Assembly (NCBI GenBank): GCA_019454045.1
Contig: SKCR01049631.1
Location: 124,001-188,000, forward strand
Source: Zanthoxylum bungeanum
Taxonomy: Eukaryota > Streptophyta > Magnoliopsida > Sapindales > Rutaceae
DNA length: 64,000 nt
Direction: 5' to 3'
Each line of letters opens with the position of its first letter. The stretch's first letter is position 1. The position numbers and the translations under genes were made by a program. Positions 1 through 10,726 of this stretch are shown here, piece after piece. Under the pieces are notes generated by a model, which was not told the origin of the DNA, searched no databases, and saw only the letters and a list, made by a program, of their open reading frames with translations.

Positions 1-2042
1 AATGTAGTTCCATCCAAGTCTGTTCCTAAGACTCCTTTAGAGCTGTGGAGCGGTCATAAAGCTAGTTTATGATATTTCCACATATGGGGGTGTCCGGCAC
101 ATGTGCTGAAGAACAAGAGTACAGAGTTGGAGCCACGTTCTCAGGTATGCCTATTTGAAAGCTATCCTAGGGAGACTAGGGGTGGATTCTTCTATAGTCT
201 ATAAGATAACAAAGTATTTGTTCGAAAAACGCTACGTTTCCTGAGGAGGACTATATGATGGAGTTCAAACCTCGAAGTAAAGTATTACTCGAGGAGTTAC
301 TTGATGGTTCAAGCAACACGACATTGTCAATAATAGTTGACAGAAGTATAGCACCTTCGAAATCTAAGCGTCAAATATAAGTACATCAAAATAATCTACC
401 ATATAGATGCAGTGGGAAGGTTGTACGACAACCTGATCATTATCTATGAGTTAGAGAGGCATAAGTTGTCGCATACAGTGATGATGTAGATGATCCATTG
501 ACCTATTGTAGTGCAATGGATGATTCTGATAAAGAGGAATAGCTAAATCCATGAACTTCGAGATGGAGTCGATGTACTCCAACTCAGTCTGGGAACTTGT
601 TGACCAACCCGATGTGGTAAAACTCATAGATTGCAAGTAGGTCTATAAAATAAATAGAGGAGCAGATGTGAAGGTACAAACCTTTAAGGCTAGGCTAGTC
701 GTTGAGGGTTATACCCGTAAATAAGAAGTCGACTATGAGGAGACTTTCTCGTCAGTAGCCATGCTTAAATCCATCTGCACTCTTCTCACCATTGACGCAT
801 ATTATGACTATGAAATTTTGCAAATGGACGTCAAGACTAAATTCTTGAATGGTAATCTTGATGAGTGTACTATATAGTAAAACCAGAGGGTTTATAGCCC
901 ATGATCAAGAGCAAAAAGTTTGCAAGCTGTAAATGTCAATTTATGGACTTAAAAAACATCCCAATCTTAGAATGAAAGATTTGATACCCCGATCATGTCT
1001 TATAATTTTGAGCAGAACGTCGATGAGACTTATGTATACAAGTGTGTGATTGATGGTAATATGGTTTTTCTCGTTTTGTACATCGATGATATTTACTAAT
1101 TGGGAATGATGTAAAAATTTTATCATAAATGAAATCTTTGCAAGCTAATCAATTCCAAAAGAAAGATTTGGGAGAGGCCAATTATGTAGTTACGATCCAG
1201 ATACTTCAGGATCACAAGAAACAACTATTAGCTATGTCTGAGGCCTATATCGATAAAATCCTTGTGCGATTTAGGATGAAGAATTCCAAGAAAGGAAATT
1301 TACATTTCCAACATGGAATTCATTTGTCGAAGGAACAGTCTCCTAAGACACCTCAAAGAGTTTAAAAATGAGACATATCTAATACGCTTCAGCAGTTGGT
1401 AGCCTCATGTATGCTATATTGTGCACGAGACCTGACATTTGCTTTGCAATGGGAGTAGTCAGTAGGTTTCAGTCTAACCCGATTAGATCATTGGGTGGTT
1501 GTGAAACACATTGTCAAGTATCTTAAGAGAACCAGAAGTTATATGCTTGTGTATTATGGTGGGGATATACAGACTCTGATTTTTATACAGATGTCGATTT
1601 TAAAAAATCGACATCTGGATCAGGGTTTACCCTAAGTGAAGTAGCTATTGTGTGGAGGAACATAAAGCAATATTGTATTGCCAACTCCACCATGGAGGCT
1701 GAGTATGTAGCATCTTGCGATGCAGCTAAGGAAACAATCTAGCTCCGAAAATTCTTGAGAGATCTGGAAGTTATTCCTGATATGGATAAACCACCCACAC
1801 TTTATTACGATAATAGTGGTGTAATGACGAACTCCAAAGAACCAAGAAGCCACAAAAAGGGAAAGCATATAGAGAGAAAATATCATCTCAACATGGAGAT
1901 AATGTAGAGAGGAGACGTATCTGTCATGAAGATTGCATCTGCAAAGAACTTGTTTGAATCGTTTGTAAAGACTTTATCGGTTAAAGTGTTTGAATGTCAC
2001 CTAAAGGGTCTAAGATTACGTGACATGTCTCATTTGCTCTAG
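1..2042 (+). pseudogene. A1: decayed copia pol (integrase C-terminus, RT, RNase H)
   Basis: This is the 3' part of a Ty1/copia polyprotein, entering from outside the window. Recognisable pieces in order are the integrase C-terminal KTPLELWSGHKASL stretch near 30-70, the RT MDVKT-FLNGNLDE box near 825-865, IYGLK near 935-950, and the RNase H MEAEYVASCDAAKE region near 1690-1735. The reading frame is broken by many stops and shifts, and the YVDD box is not intact. The relic frame ends in TAG at 2040-2042, followed by a purine tract and the LTR. It is one of the oldest-looking relics in the window. The family matches A2 by LTR similarity, not by shared coding sequence. Confidence 0.85.
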
Positions 2043-2056
2043 TACAAGTGGGAGAT
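2043..2056 (+). other. A1 polypurine tract
   Basis: The tract AAGTGGGAGAT sits directly before the LTR start TGTTGGG. This is the usual plus-strand priming site of copia elements. The same AAGTGGGAGAT box recurs before the B and C 3' LTRs. Confidence 0.75.
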
Positions 2057-2926
2057 TGTTGGGATATATGCCATAAAGTTTCATGTAATTTGTAAACAAA
2101 ATTATTTGCTTGAAATAAAAGATTTATTAATCATTTATCAATTGTTTTGATTTAAATCACATATTATAAATTATCTAGTTTATCATTGATTACTTATGTG
2201 CCTTCGGGCTTAGGGTATGAGTGTCATACAGAATAGGATTTAAGTCTGAAGTTAGTAATCTAAAATAGTTCATATAGAGCAAAAAAATCAGGTATTTTGT
2301 TTGTGGTTTATCTATAGCTACGGTCAATTCTACAAATATATGGTGACTTTGATCCGGGATCGTCCATGTGGTGACATGAGAATGGAGGCACCTTATATGA
2401 TATGATCATATAGGACTATACTTATATAGAAATGAATTTCTTTCAACATCCGTTAAATAAGGAAATTCATTTCAATCTACTATATGGTCATATATGGATT
2501 GATTAGAATCCTGAGTGTACTACGAACTCATGTATGGCAGGCTATGTCCTTTGATTTACAAAGGTGAGGTTGGTATAGAAATCTCGACCAATAGCTACGT
2601 ACTTTGGGGATATTGTTTGGTGTGTAGCTGAAGACGTTTTACATAGATATGAAGTTCACTCTTTCTTGTGAGAAATGGAGGTATATCTTCCTTAATGGTT
2701 GATTAGGTACTTGAATGATTAGAGCACTCAAGTCTTTCTATTACGAATAGAAAGATTACTATTCATAATAGTTATGATTAAATCGTTCATTAGAGAATCA
2801 ATGGTACTTAAAGTAAAAATAATTAGAGGGGTATAACAGATATTTTAACCCGGCTCTAATTATGAGATACTCGTGAATGGTCAATCCGTATGTAATGAAT
2901 ATTTCGATGTACACCGATGTAGTTCG
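2057..2926 (+). repeat. A1 3' LTR, truncated by B1
   Basis: The LTR starts TGTTGGGATATATGCC and matches the start of the A2 LTR at 30173 (TGTTGGGATTTATGTCC) with scattered differences along the first ~870 bases. It stops at 2926, where the B1 5' LTR begins. The rest of this LTR is not seen beyond B1, because the B1 right end has been lost. Confidence 0.8.
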
Positions 2927-4948
2927 TGTTGGATAATTATGACCCATAGCGTCACTATTTATACAGATCATGGTGTTGTTGTACAAATTAACTATGTGAC
3001 AAAGGAGATTACGCTCTTATCATTTGTGATTAGATCACCAAGATGTATAAATGATAGGAGGTCTTATGATTTGTTCCTGGATTGAGAATGATATGAGACA
3101 GTATCAGTCCACGAAGGATAAATCATTAAATATCCCTAGTCAGAGTATTATCGAGATTGGACATCGATAAATACGTAAAAGACTAGTATTACACTTGTGC
3201 GTGTTGTGAGGGAACAAACGGCATAGTTCTCATATATTTGGGTATAGGATACTCATGCAAGTGTAATAGGAGGTTGTGTTTTACCGATGGTACGGGAAAC
3301 AGCTTCGCTCTGGATAGACCCCCTCGGAATTCCATTGGTAGTATGACTATGTGTCTATGGAAGTCCGAAATCAGGGTAGGTGTATTTGGTCTTAACCTGA
3401 GACTTGCACCGCTAATACTTGTGACAATCAATATGCTTTGGTTTTGGTCGTCCAAGGCTTTAACCGGTTTCTGTGTACGCCTCTTCTGGGTATTTAGAGA
3501 ATTGTAGTGTGTTGGGTGTGATGTCAAGACGGAAGTATCACTCCAGTCATAATGAAGAAGATGGTCACGTAGGATACGAGACTGGTTCTCTTAAATGTTG
3601 CAGCTATCGGGATATTATGACAAGGTCATGTATATCCGATTATAGAGACTAGTTACCAGACATCCGACATGTGCTTCGTACGGGGCAGACACAATTCCAG
3701 CCCCAGGCCTAGCACGTGATCATCCGATACTGGATCGACATACACGATACTACGTATACTACGCTTGATATTGATCGCTTATTTTTGTAAGGATATTTCT
3801 GGAGAATTGGGTAGGCATGGCGCTTTGCTAGAAGCCAACCTTGTCTTGTAAATCGTTAAACGTAATACTCTAGTACTTACGTGTTCGGATAGTCCGACGA
3901 CCGTATTTACTACCAACATATCCGGGGATCTCATGAGTCGCTTCCTGAAGATTCACCGATGATGTATGACTCACACTTTTATTTAATTTGGGATTAATTA
4001 GATGAGAGAGAAAATTAATCTGGGATTAAGTGCGGAGATATTTTATCAGGGATAAAATATCATCAACAAAGAGAGAAAACAATTAATTTGGAATTAATCG
4101 GTAAATTATATATTCGATATATTAAACGAAATTGGATTTCGACGTGGAATTAAAATCGAATTTTAATTCGGGCGAACGAGTTAATTTAGAATTAATTCGT
4201 TTGCGACGTGAATAGTGATTTCGCTAGGCATAATCATTTTATTACGTCGCAACGGAAAATTCATTAATTTGGAATTAGCGAACCCGAGCCCGAGATTGTT
4301 TGCGAACGCATTCGCATTTCGAATTCGAGTGCGGCACGTAAGTCAAATCAAGCGTCAAATCTTTAGTCACATCAAGCGTCAAATCACATGTCACTTTGAG
4401 TGATGTGACAATTGATTGATTGATTGATGTGAGTTGATGTGAGATGATGGCAAGCATTTAATGCTTGACTTTTTTGAAAAGAATTATGGTATATGTTTAA
4501 TTGTTTTTAGAAAACAATTAACATATACACATTTTTCTTCTTCTCTCTCCTTAGCTCACGGTTTTGGAGCCAAAACCTTCTTCTCTCTCACGCCATTTCT
4601 GCCTTCTATTTCTCTGTAATTGCCGAATGATGAAGGAGAATAAGATGGTGTTTTTGTGGCAAAAACACCAAGTGCTAGCACACTCTAGGAGACATAACAA
4701 GGTGATAGGGCAGTGATTTCGTGGGCATGGAATCATCATCATCAAGAGCTTGGAGCTTTAATGTAGTCCATGGCCGAAATTTTGAAGACAAAATAAGCCC
4801 ACTGCCGAGCTTCATGGAGGAGGGCAGAAAGTTTTGTTCTTCGTAGCATCCAATTCGTTCATATGAGTATGATTCCGCCATTCTCATTTGTTGTATTCAC
4901 TTGTTTCATGCTTGATAATTGATCCTTGGACCTTAGAGAATTCCAACA
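2927..4948 (+). repeat. B1 5' LTR
   Basis: The LTR runs from TGTTGGATAATTATGACCC to ...TTCCAACA (about 2.0 kb), directly before the primer site. It matches the LTRs of B2, B3 and B4 over most of its length on the appropriate strand. No clear TATA box was identified. Open frames on both strands around 3189-3527 exist only because the sequence is shared among LTR copies, and I do not regard them as genes. Confidence 0.88.
3982..4278 (+). other. B LTR hairpin array
   Basis: About nine short inverted repeats lie head to tail. Examples are GATATTTTATC/GATAAAATATC with loop AGG, GAATTAAAAT/ATTTTAATTC with loop CGA, GAAAT/ATTTC with loop TGG, and AACGA-TTAAT/ATTAATTCGTT. Several share a TTTGGA or CTGGGA loop. 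The outer arms GCGACGT-AATA and TATTACGTCGC enclose the last part. The array is kept in the LTRs of B2, B3 and B4. Function unknown. Confidence 0.7.
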
Positions 4949-4949
4949 A

Positions 4950-4963
4950 TGGTATCTTGAGCC
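4950..4963 (+). other. B1 primer binding site (initiator-tRNA-Met type)
   Basis: TGGTATCTTGAGCC lies one base after the LTR end. The first seven bases match the usual copia site TGGTATCAGAGC, complementary to the 3' end of initiator tRNA-Met. The remainder diverges. Confidence 0.75.
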
Positions 4964-6519
4964 AATATTGAGCATGAAATTGATTTAGGGTTAAAATTGG
5001 GTAAAATTGATTTTGAACATGAATAATGAAATTGGATGATTTAATATGCTTAATTGATGTTTAATTGAGGATTGATTGGATCAATTTGATGAAAAGGTGT
5101 TTGGAACAATTTTCCCCAATTTTTGAGGCTTGGTCGAAAATAGAGAAGCCTTAAATGTCTTGGATTTTTGTTTTTTGATTCATTGGATGACTTGAAAATA
5201 ATTTGGGATGTTGATTTAATGTTGATTTGGATTCAATTGGATTGGATTTAAAATTGGACATGAAAATCCTCCTTGGTCGAGACATGAGAAGCATGTAATT
5301 GGGTTTGATTTTTGTTAAATTTTGTTGGACATGATTTAATGATGAAGAGCATGATTAATTAGGCTAATTGGTGTTTTGGAAATGTTAATTGGGTAATTAA
5401 TTATGTTATACACTTTGTGTAATTAAATTGTAAAATTGGATTTTGTAATTTAATTATATTGGGCCTTAAAATTGGATTTGGGCTTTTAAAGTTGTTATTG
5501 GGTTTATTGGGCTTGGTTGTACCAAGTTAGGTTTAGGCCAAATGGATTGGATCCAATTGGGCCCAAAACCGCATCCATAAAGCCCAAATGCGACTAATGG
5601 ACCTTAATTAGTTTAATTGGGCCTAATGGGCCTAAATTGATTTATGGGCTAATGGGGTAACTCCCGGATTGGATTTTGGTTATTGGGTTTGACCCGAGTT
5701 GACCAAAAGTCCATACCTTAAGAAATTAATTAAAAGCCCATTTGACTTTAATTAAATTGACGTTGGACGTTAATCGGGCTTTGAGACCCGTAACGATTAA
5801 ATTTGGAATTTAAGTCGTAAAGGTTCGTTAAATAAAGTGTAGTATTTAATTTGGAATTAAATAGCGAATTAGTATTAAATACAAATTGAATTGGATTTAA
5901 TTATGTAGTTTAATTTAATTCGAGAATTCATACTTTGAGTACTTATTCGCAAAAACGAGTTTGACTCGAGCAAAATCAAATCATTGTTTGAACATTGGAT
6001 GGTCACTAATTATCAGATTAATTAATTTGATTAGATTGATTGATAGCATGCTTGTGTAAATACATGGTTGCGATGCATGAATAATGTATATCGGATGGAT
6101 ATTAGATGGGTGGGGCAATTTTAGAAATTGCTGTAATAAATTTGATTTATTAATTGCACTTGCGTGTCCAGCCTTATCACCTCCTTATTCTTTGTATTCT
6201 CTTCTCACCTATTCCCCTCAATGTAAATGAGGTTTCTTTAGAAGTGTAGTGTAACGGGTAGAAGTAAATACTTGTGCTAGCGGGAGAGAGAAAGGGAGAG
6301 ATTTGATCTAGGATCAATGTGTAAAGTATCCATCCGCATATCATTATTACTTTATTTATACGCGTTTTATTATGTGTTTAGAATGCATGTTTAAGAGTGT
6401 ATGATGATGAGACCTTAACAAAGATAATAAATTCGTTGCCAATTTGCACTCGAAAAACCCTCAAACAATATTAAGCATTTTTCCTTCCATTGAGTGATTC
6501 TCACTCAAGATCCGAGACT
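4964..6519 (+). other. B1 leader, upstream part
   Basis: Untranslated internal sequence with no gene. It contains simple hairpins such as ATTGAT-TGG-ATCAAT (5071-5085). A cluster of TTGGGC/TGGGCC motifs lies at 5450-5720, and the same cluster is found at the corresponding place in B2, B3 and B4. Confidence 0.7.
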
Positions 6520-6923
6520 GGCATTGGCTTGTTGGCCAAAGTCAAGGCCTTTGTCCGTCGATGATGTGTTTGAATCACGAAGGCTTTGTTCCATATTGGT
6601 GTCTTGTCCAAGTTGTGGTTTGTTGGCCAAAGTCAAGACCACTTCTTGTCCATCGACATTGATTACGAAGCTTTCCATGGTCAATGGGTCGCGCTTAACT
6701 GGGATCACTAAGTTTGTTGTGCCAAAGCCAGGGCTTAGTTGATTCAGAGGAAAAAGGTTAGGCAATATATTGGATAAATTGGCATATATAAGATATATGT
6801 TTCGGACTTGGATGTCCCCCTACTGGATCTAGGAATTAGATTGGATCCAATTGATCTTAGAGATCTACCTAGTTAATTATCATACAATTTGTTGGCCAAA
6901 GTCAAGATTGTGTGATATTTAAC
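6520..6923 (+). other. B1 leader: four hairpins with TTGGCCAAAGT loop
   Basis: Four copies of TTGTTGGCCAAAGTCAAG or a close variant lie at 6528, 6619, 6712 and 6888. The third reads TTGTTGTGCCAAAGCCAGG. Each copy is flanked by a different pair of complementary arms: GGCTTG/CAAGGCC, GTGGTTTG/CAAGACCAC, ACTAAG/CTTAGT, and ATCATACAAT/ATTGTGTGAT, the last extending to about 20 pairs at 6872-6923. The loop is constant while the stems are unrelated. The same set occurs in B2, B3 and B4. No known family name; a structured RNA signal is an inference. Confidence 0.75.
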
Positions 6924-7077
6924 GGGATCCTAGCCCGCTAGGAAACACGATTTCCCGAGTACTCGACAGAGGGTTAGAGGCTCGCCGAAAAATAGTGGGA
7001 GGCAAGAATTGAATTTGCAATATTCGTTTAATTACTTGCCATACGCGCTCAAACAAATATCATTCGTCAAATTAATT

Positions 7078-7288
7078 AAATGTTAGTTGGACTAATATTT
7101 AAACGTTGTTTTAATTAACAGTTGGACAGTATTCAAATAATTCATTTATAGTTGGTTATATAATTGGATTATAGTAATCAATATATTTAATTTAATTAAT
7201 TATAGTTGATTAAATAGTTGGACTATTGTAATCATTAAAATAAATAGTACCAAAATCGTTGATTAAATAGTTGGACTATTAAAATCAA
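7078..7288 (+). other. B1 leader: TTGGA-loop hairpins
   Basis: Five small inverted repeats are closed by TTGG or TTGGA: 7078-7100 (AAATGTTAGT/ACTAATATTT), about 7117-7133, 7159-7173 (TATAAT/ATTATA), 7214-7226 (ATAG/CTAT) and 7259-7288 (TTGATT-AATAG/CTATT-AATCAA). They lie just upstream of where gag should start. B2 has three equivalents upstream of its gag ATG. Confidence 0.65.
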
Positions 7289-7419
7289 GATAAAATTGAA
7301 AGATTGACATTTAAATTATAATCCTAGGGAAAATGTATTTAAATGGTTTAATTTTTAAAATTGGGAATAAGTTTCAGATGGTCCTGGAAAATAATAAGTT
7401 ACTTTATTTGATAAAATAA

Positions 7420-10400
7420 CATATTATGCCTAAAGCCCGGAGTTAGGCAAATAGTAGAGCATAATCTTTGGAAGATTTATGTGATGATAACTTAAGTGCT
7501 TAATCCATTAAGCTTGTCGCAGTAGACTCCTTAATTTCTTAATCAGAACTAAGGATTAGATCCTTAAAGTATGATAATGAAATTGAAGGATCTTCATAAA
7601 TCTATACTTAGATTTTAGAAGTACTAAATTGCAATGAATAACTCTTGGAGAGTTAATAACTATTCTCAAGGAGATAAAGTCAAAATTTGCAATTAGGCAA
7701 GTAGCGCAAGGCGCATCTTACTTCGATATTCTAGAAGGCCGAGGCTAGGCCAAAGGCTTCTAGAGTGTTGAAATAGGCAAAGGCAAAATCATTATAATCT
7801 TCTGGGAAGATAAATGACATATCCCAAAATGTCTGCCTAAATTGTGACAAACGGGATCGCGGAAGCGTGACTGCCGTTTGGACAAAGCAGACATGAAGGA
7901 ATTGAAGACAAGCAAGGCTCTGACTTCAAATATGTTTGTCATATTATGTTCACTACTAGTATTAAAATTGGATTTTAGATATTTAGTGTGGTACATAAAT
8001 ATATCTGATGTTCAGAATCTGTTATGAACAGGATACTGACTTCAATTGAGATTTCTCTGTGAATCGGAAACGGGACGAAAGTCGTTGTTTTAACCGTAGT
8101 AACCTAATTTAGGAACTACCCTTCGGGTGTGTACCTAAATTTGGAAACTGTTATAATGATATTAGTTTGACTAGAACATTATCTCCATATCAGTGTTTAA
8201 CCCGCTGCGGGTGAACCTTTATATTCTAGAACACTAAAGTGTTTCATTATATAAAGATGATATTGAGATATACACATTAGATGTGAATAACAGAATTTAT
8301 TTTTTGAATATAAATAAATCTCAAATGTATTACATGACAAACAAATAGCTCAAACTGATTTGATCAGAAGAACTAATTGTGGCATTGTTGTCTGGGACAC
8401 AATCAAACAAGACTCGTATATCCACACTTTCGAAGAGTGGGTACTAGGATTGGTTTGATTCCATTCAAATAAAGTCTACGAATCTAGTTTATTGGGCAAA
8501 GTGCCTAAAAACACCTTTACTTGGTAAAAGTGCAAGTGCCACCAATCTGTTAGCCCTAGTTCATAGTGAAGCAAGTGGGCCCATGTCTAGCTAGGCTAGA
8601 GATGGATATGAATATTTCGTGACCTTTACGGATGTGGCATCTCGTTATGCTTATGTGTTTCTTTAGGAACACAAATCGGAAACTTTTAAGTTTCGACACG
8701 AAAATAAAAAAACAGATCGGCTAAAGTATTAAATCGTCACGGTTAGACCATGATGAAAATACTTAAGCAATAAGTTTCTAATATACTTGAAAAAGTATAG
8801 TATTCTTTCAATGAGGACTCCTCCCGGAACACGTCAATTAGACGGTGTGTCCGAACATGATAAACCGAATTTTGTTGGACATGATAAGGTTAATCATGAG
8901 TCGCTCTGAGCTACCATTTCCTTCAACGGATAAGCATAAACAGTGCAAAACGTATTTTGAATAAGGTTCCATAAAAATCTGTTTGAAGATTCCTATTAGA
9001 TATGAACAGGAACGAAACCGGGTTTCTCATTCCTGAAATTTGGGATGCTAGGCATATGTTTGGATGATACCAAACTAAAACCCAAATTGGAAAAGTACCA
9101 ATTGTAGGTTATCCTAGGGATACCAAAGTATTGTACTTATACAACTCACATGAGAACAATGTAATTGTTGCTCACCATGCGGTTTTCCTAAGAGGAATAC
9201 CTATAAGCAGTGGTAAGTGGGAGGATAGTAAGACTCGATGAAAATCGGAGTAATACTATTTCAGGCACCGAATCCTTAATAGAACACAGATAGTTCATCA
9301 AAGATGAAACTATACCAGTAATATTCGAATACACAAGAACCACGTAAGTCAGAGAGAGTCAGAAAATAACCTGGGGTATGGGTTTCTGATCTCACCTCAT
9401 AAAGATGTCAATCTTATTGAGGTATACCAACTGACTACGTATGAGGAAGTGATACAAGGTATCGACTCCCTATTATTACAAAGTGTCATGAGTCCGAAAT
9501 GGATTCCATGTATATCAACCAAGTTTGGATACTAGTTGATGTACCGCAAGGCATTGTGCCTGTTGGTACTATATAAGTCTTCAAGGAAGACATACATGGA
9601 TGGCAACATACCAACGTATAAAGCTAGGCTTTTAGCGGAAAGGTATCGTTATCAACATTGTGTTGATTACGATTCAACCTTTTACCTGTTGCCATGGTAA
9701 ATCCATTTGGATAATGCTTGCTAATGCTGCATGTTTCATTTATGAGATATGTCAGCTTAACGGGAAATCGCTTTCCTGAAAAGGAAACCTTTTGGAGGAT
9801 GTTTACAACATCCTGTCGATTTTGTCATACCATAACAAGCAAACAAGGTTTGCAGGTTATTTGATCTATGTTTGGATTGAAGCAAGCATAGGTTCTTAGA
9901 ATTATCGTTTTAATGTAATCATAATAGTTTATGATTTAATTCAAAACGAAAATGATTCTTGTGTATATAAGAGGGTTAGTGGGAGCGCACTGACAGTGCT
10001 GTCCTATAAAATAATGATAATACGTCATTCTTGGAAATGATATTCCCATAATATAATCGGTGAAAGCTTGGCTTTCGAGAAAATCTCCGAGAAATCGTAC
10101 ATTGAAAAATGTACGCGACCTGGTGTCTCATACGCTTTGAGCATATGGATTCACAAACAGGCAATCCAAGTGATAGTCACTGGATTGATGTCAAGAACAT
10201 CCTTTAGTATCTTAGAGAACTAAAGATGTTGTCTTAAACCTTGGAGAAGGAGAACTTGAAATGATTGGGATCACTACTGCAAGTATCCTAACCGATAAAA
10301 CGACTATAAGTCTTAAACGGTACTATACAGTTTGAATAACGGTATAGTGAGCTGGAAATCTTCCAAGCAAGATATTGTTACTGTATAAACAACAAATGCG

Positions 10401-10711
10401 GGTTATTGCTGCAGCTGAGGCGGCAATAGAAGCCTTCTAGGTCGATAAAAAATCTAATTAGATTAGATATAGTTCTGTTAGCAGCTGAGCTAGGCTATAG
10501 CACAGGCTAAAGAATTAATGGTCTCATCAACGATCCAGATACATACTTCGATATTCAGCTGATTCGTTCGGATCATACATCGTGGCGATGTGATGATCGA
10601 ATAAATCGCATCAGATGATAATCATGTAAATCCACTGACGAAAACCTTTCCTCAGCAATTTGAGCCAGCCGTACATAGTTCGGGTGTAAGACACTCGAGT
10701 GACTGGCTATA
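7420..10711 (+). pseudogene. B1 gag-pol relic of the defective subfamily
   Basis: Aligned by eye to B2, the order is shortened gag, zinc-knuckle remnant (near 7830-7890), protease/pre-integrase, integrase, RT and RNase H. No frame stays open. At the RT active site the YVDD codons are replaced by an ATAAAATAATGATAATACG stretch (about 10003-10022). A block of RT to RNase H sequence is missing and is replaced by the hairpin GTACATTGAAAAATGTAC at 10097-10114. B3 and B4 carry the same changes. Many quasi-palindromes of B2 pol are present here as perfect ones. It cannot encode a working RT. Confidence 0.8.
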
Positions 10712-10726
10712 GGCCAAGTGGGATAT

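Noticed and set aside
3189..3527. 112-codon open frame on the minus strand in the B LTR, with a counterpart at 10990-11328 and overlapping plus-strand frames
   Set aside because: It recurs because the LTR is repeated, is open on both strands, and changes by frameshift in other B LTRs. No motif or start context supports a protein.
3982..4278. microRNA precursor or MITE
   Set aside because: The inverted repeats are short (5-12 pairs) and separate, without one long arm pair, terminal inverted repeats or target duplication.
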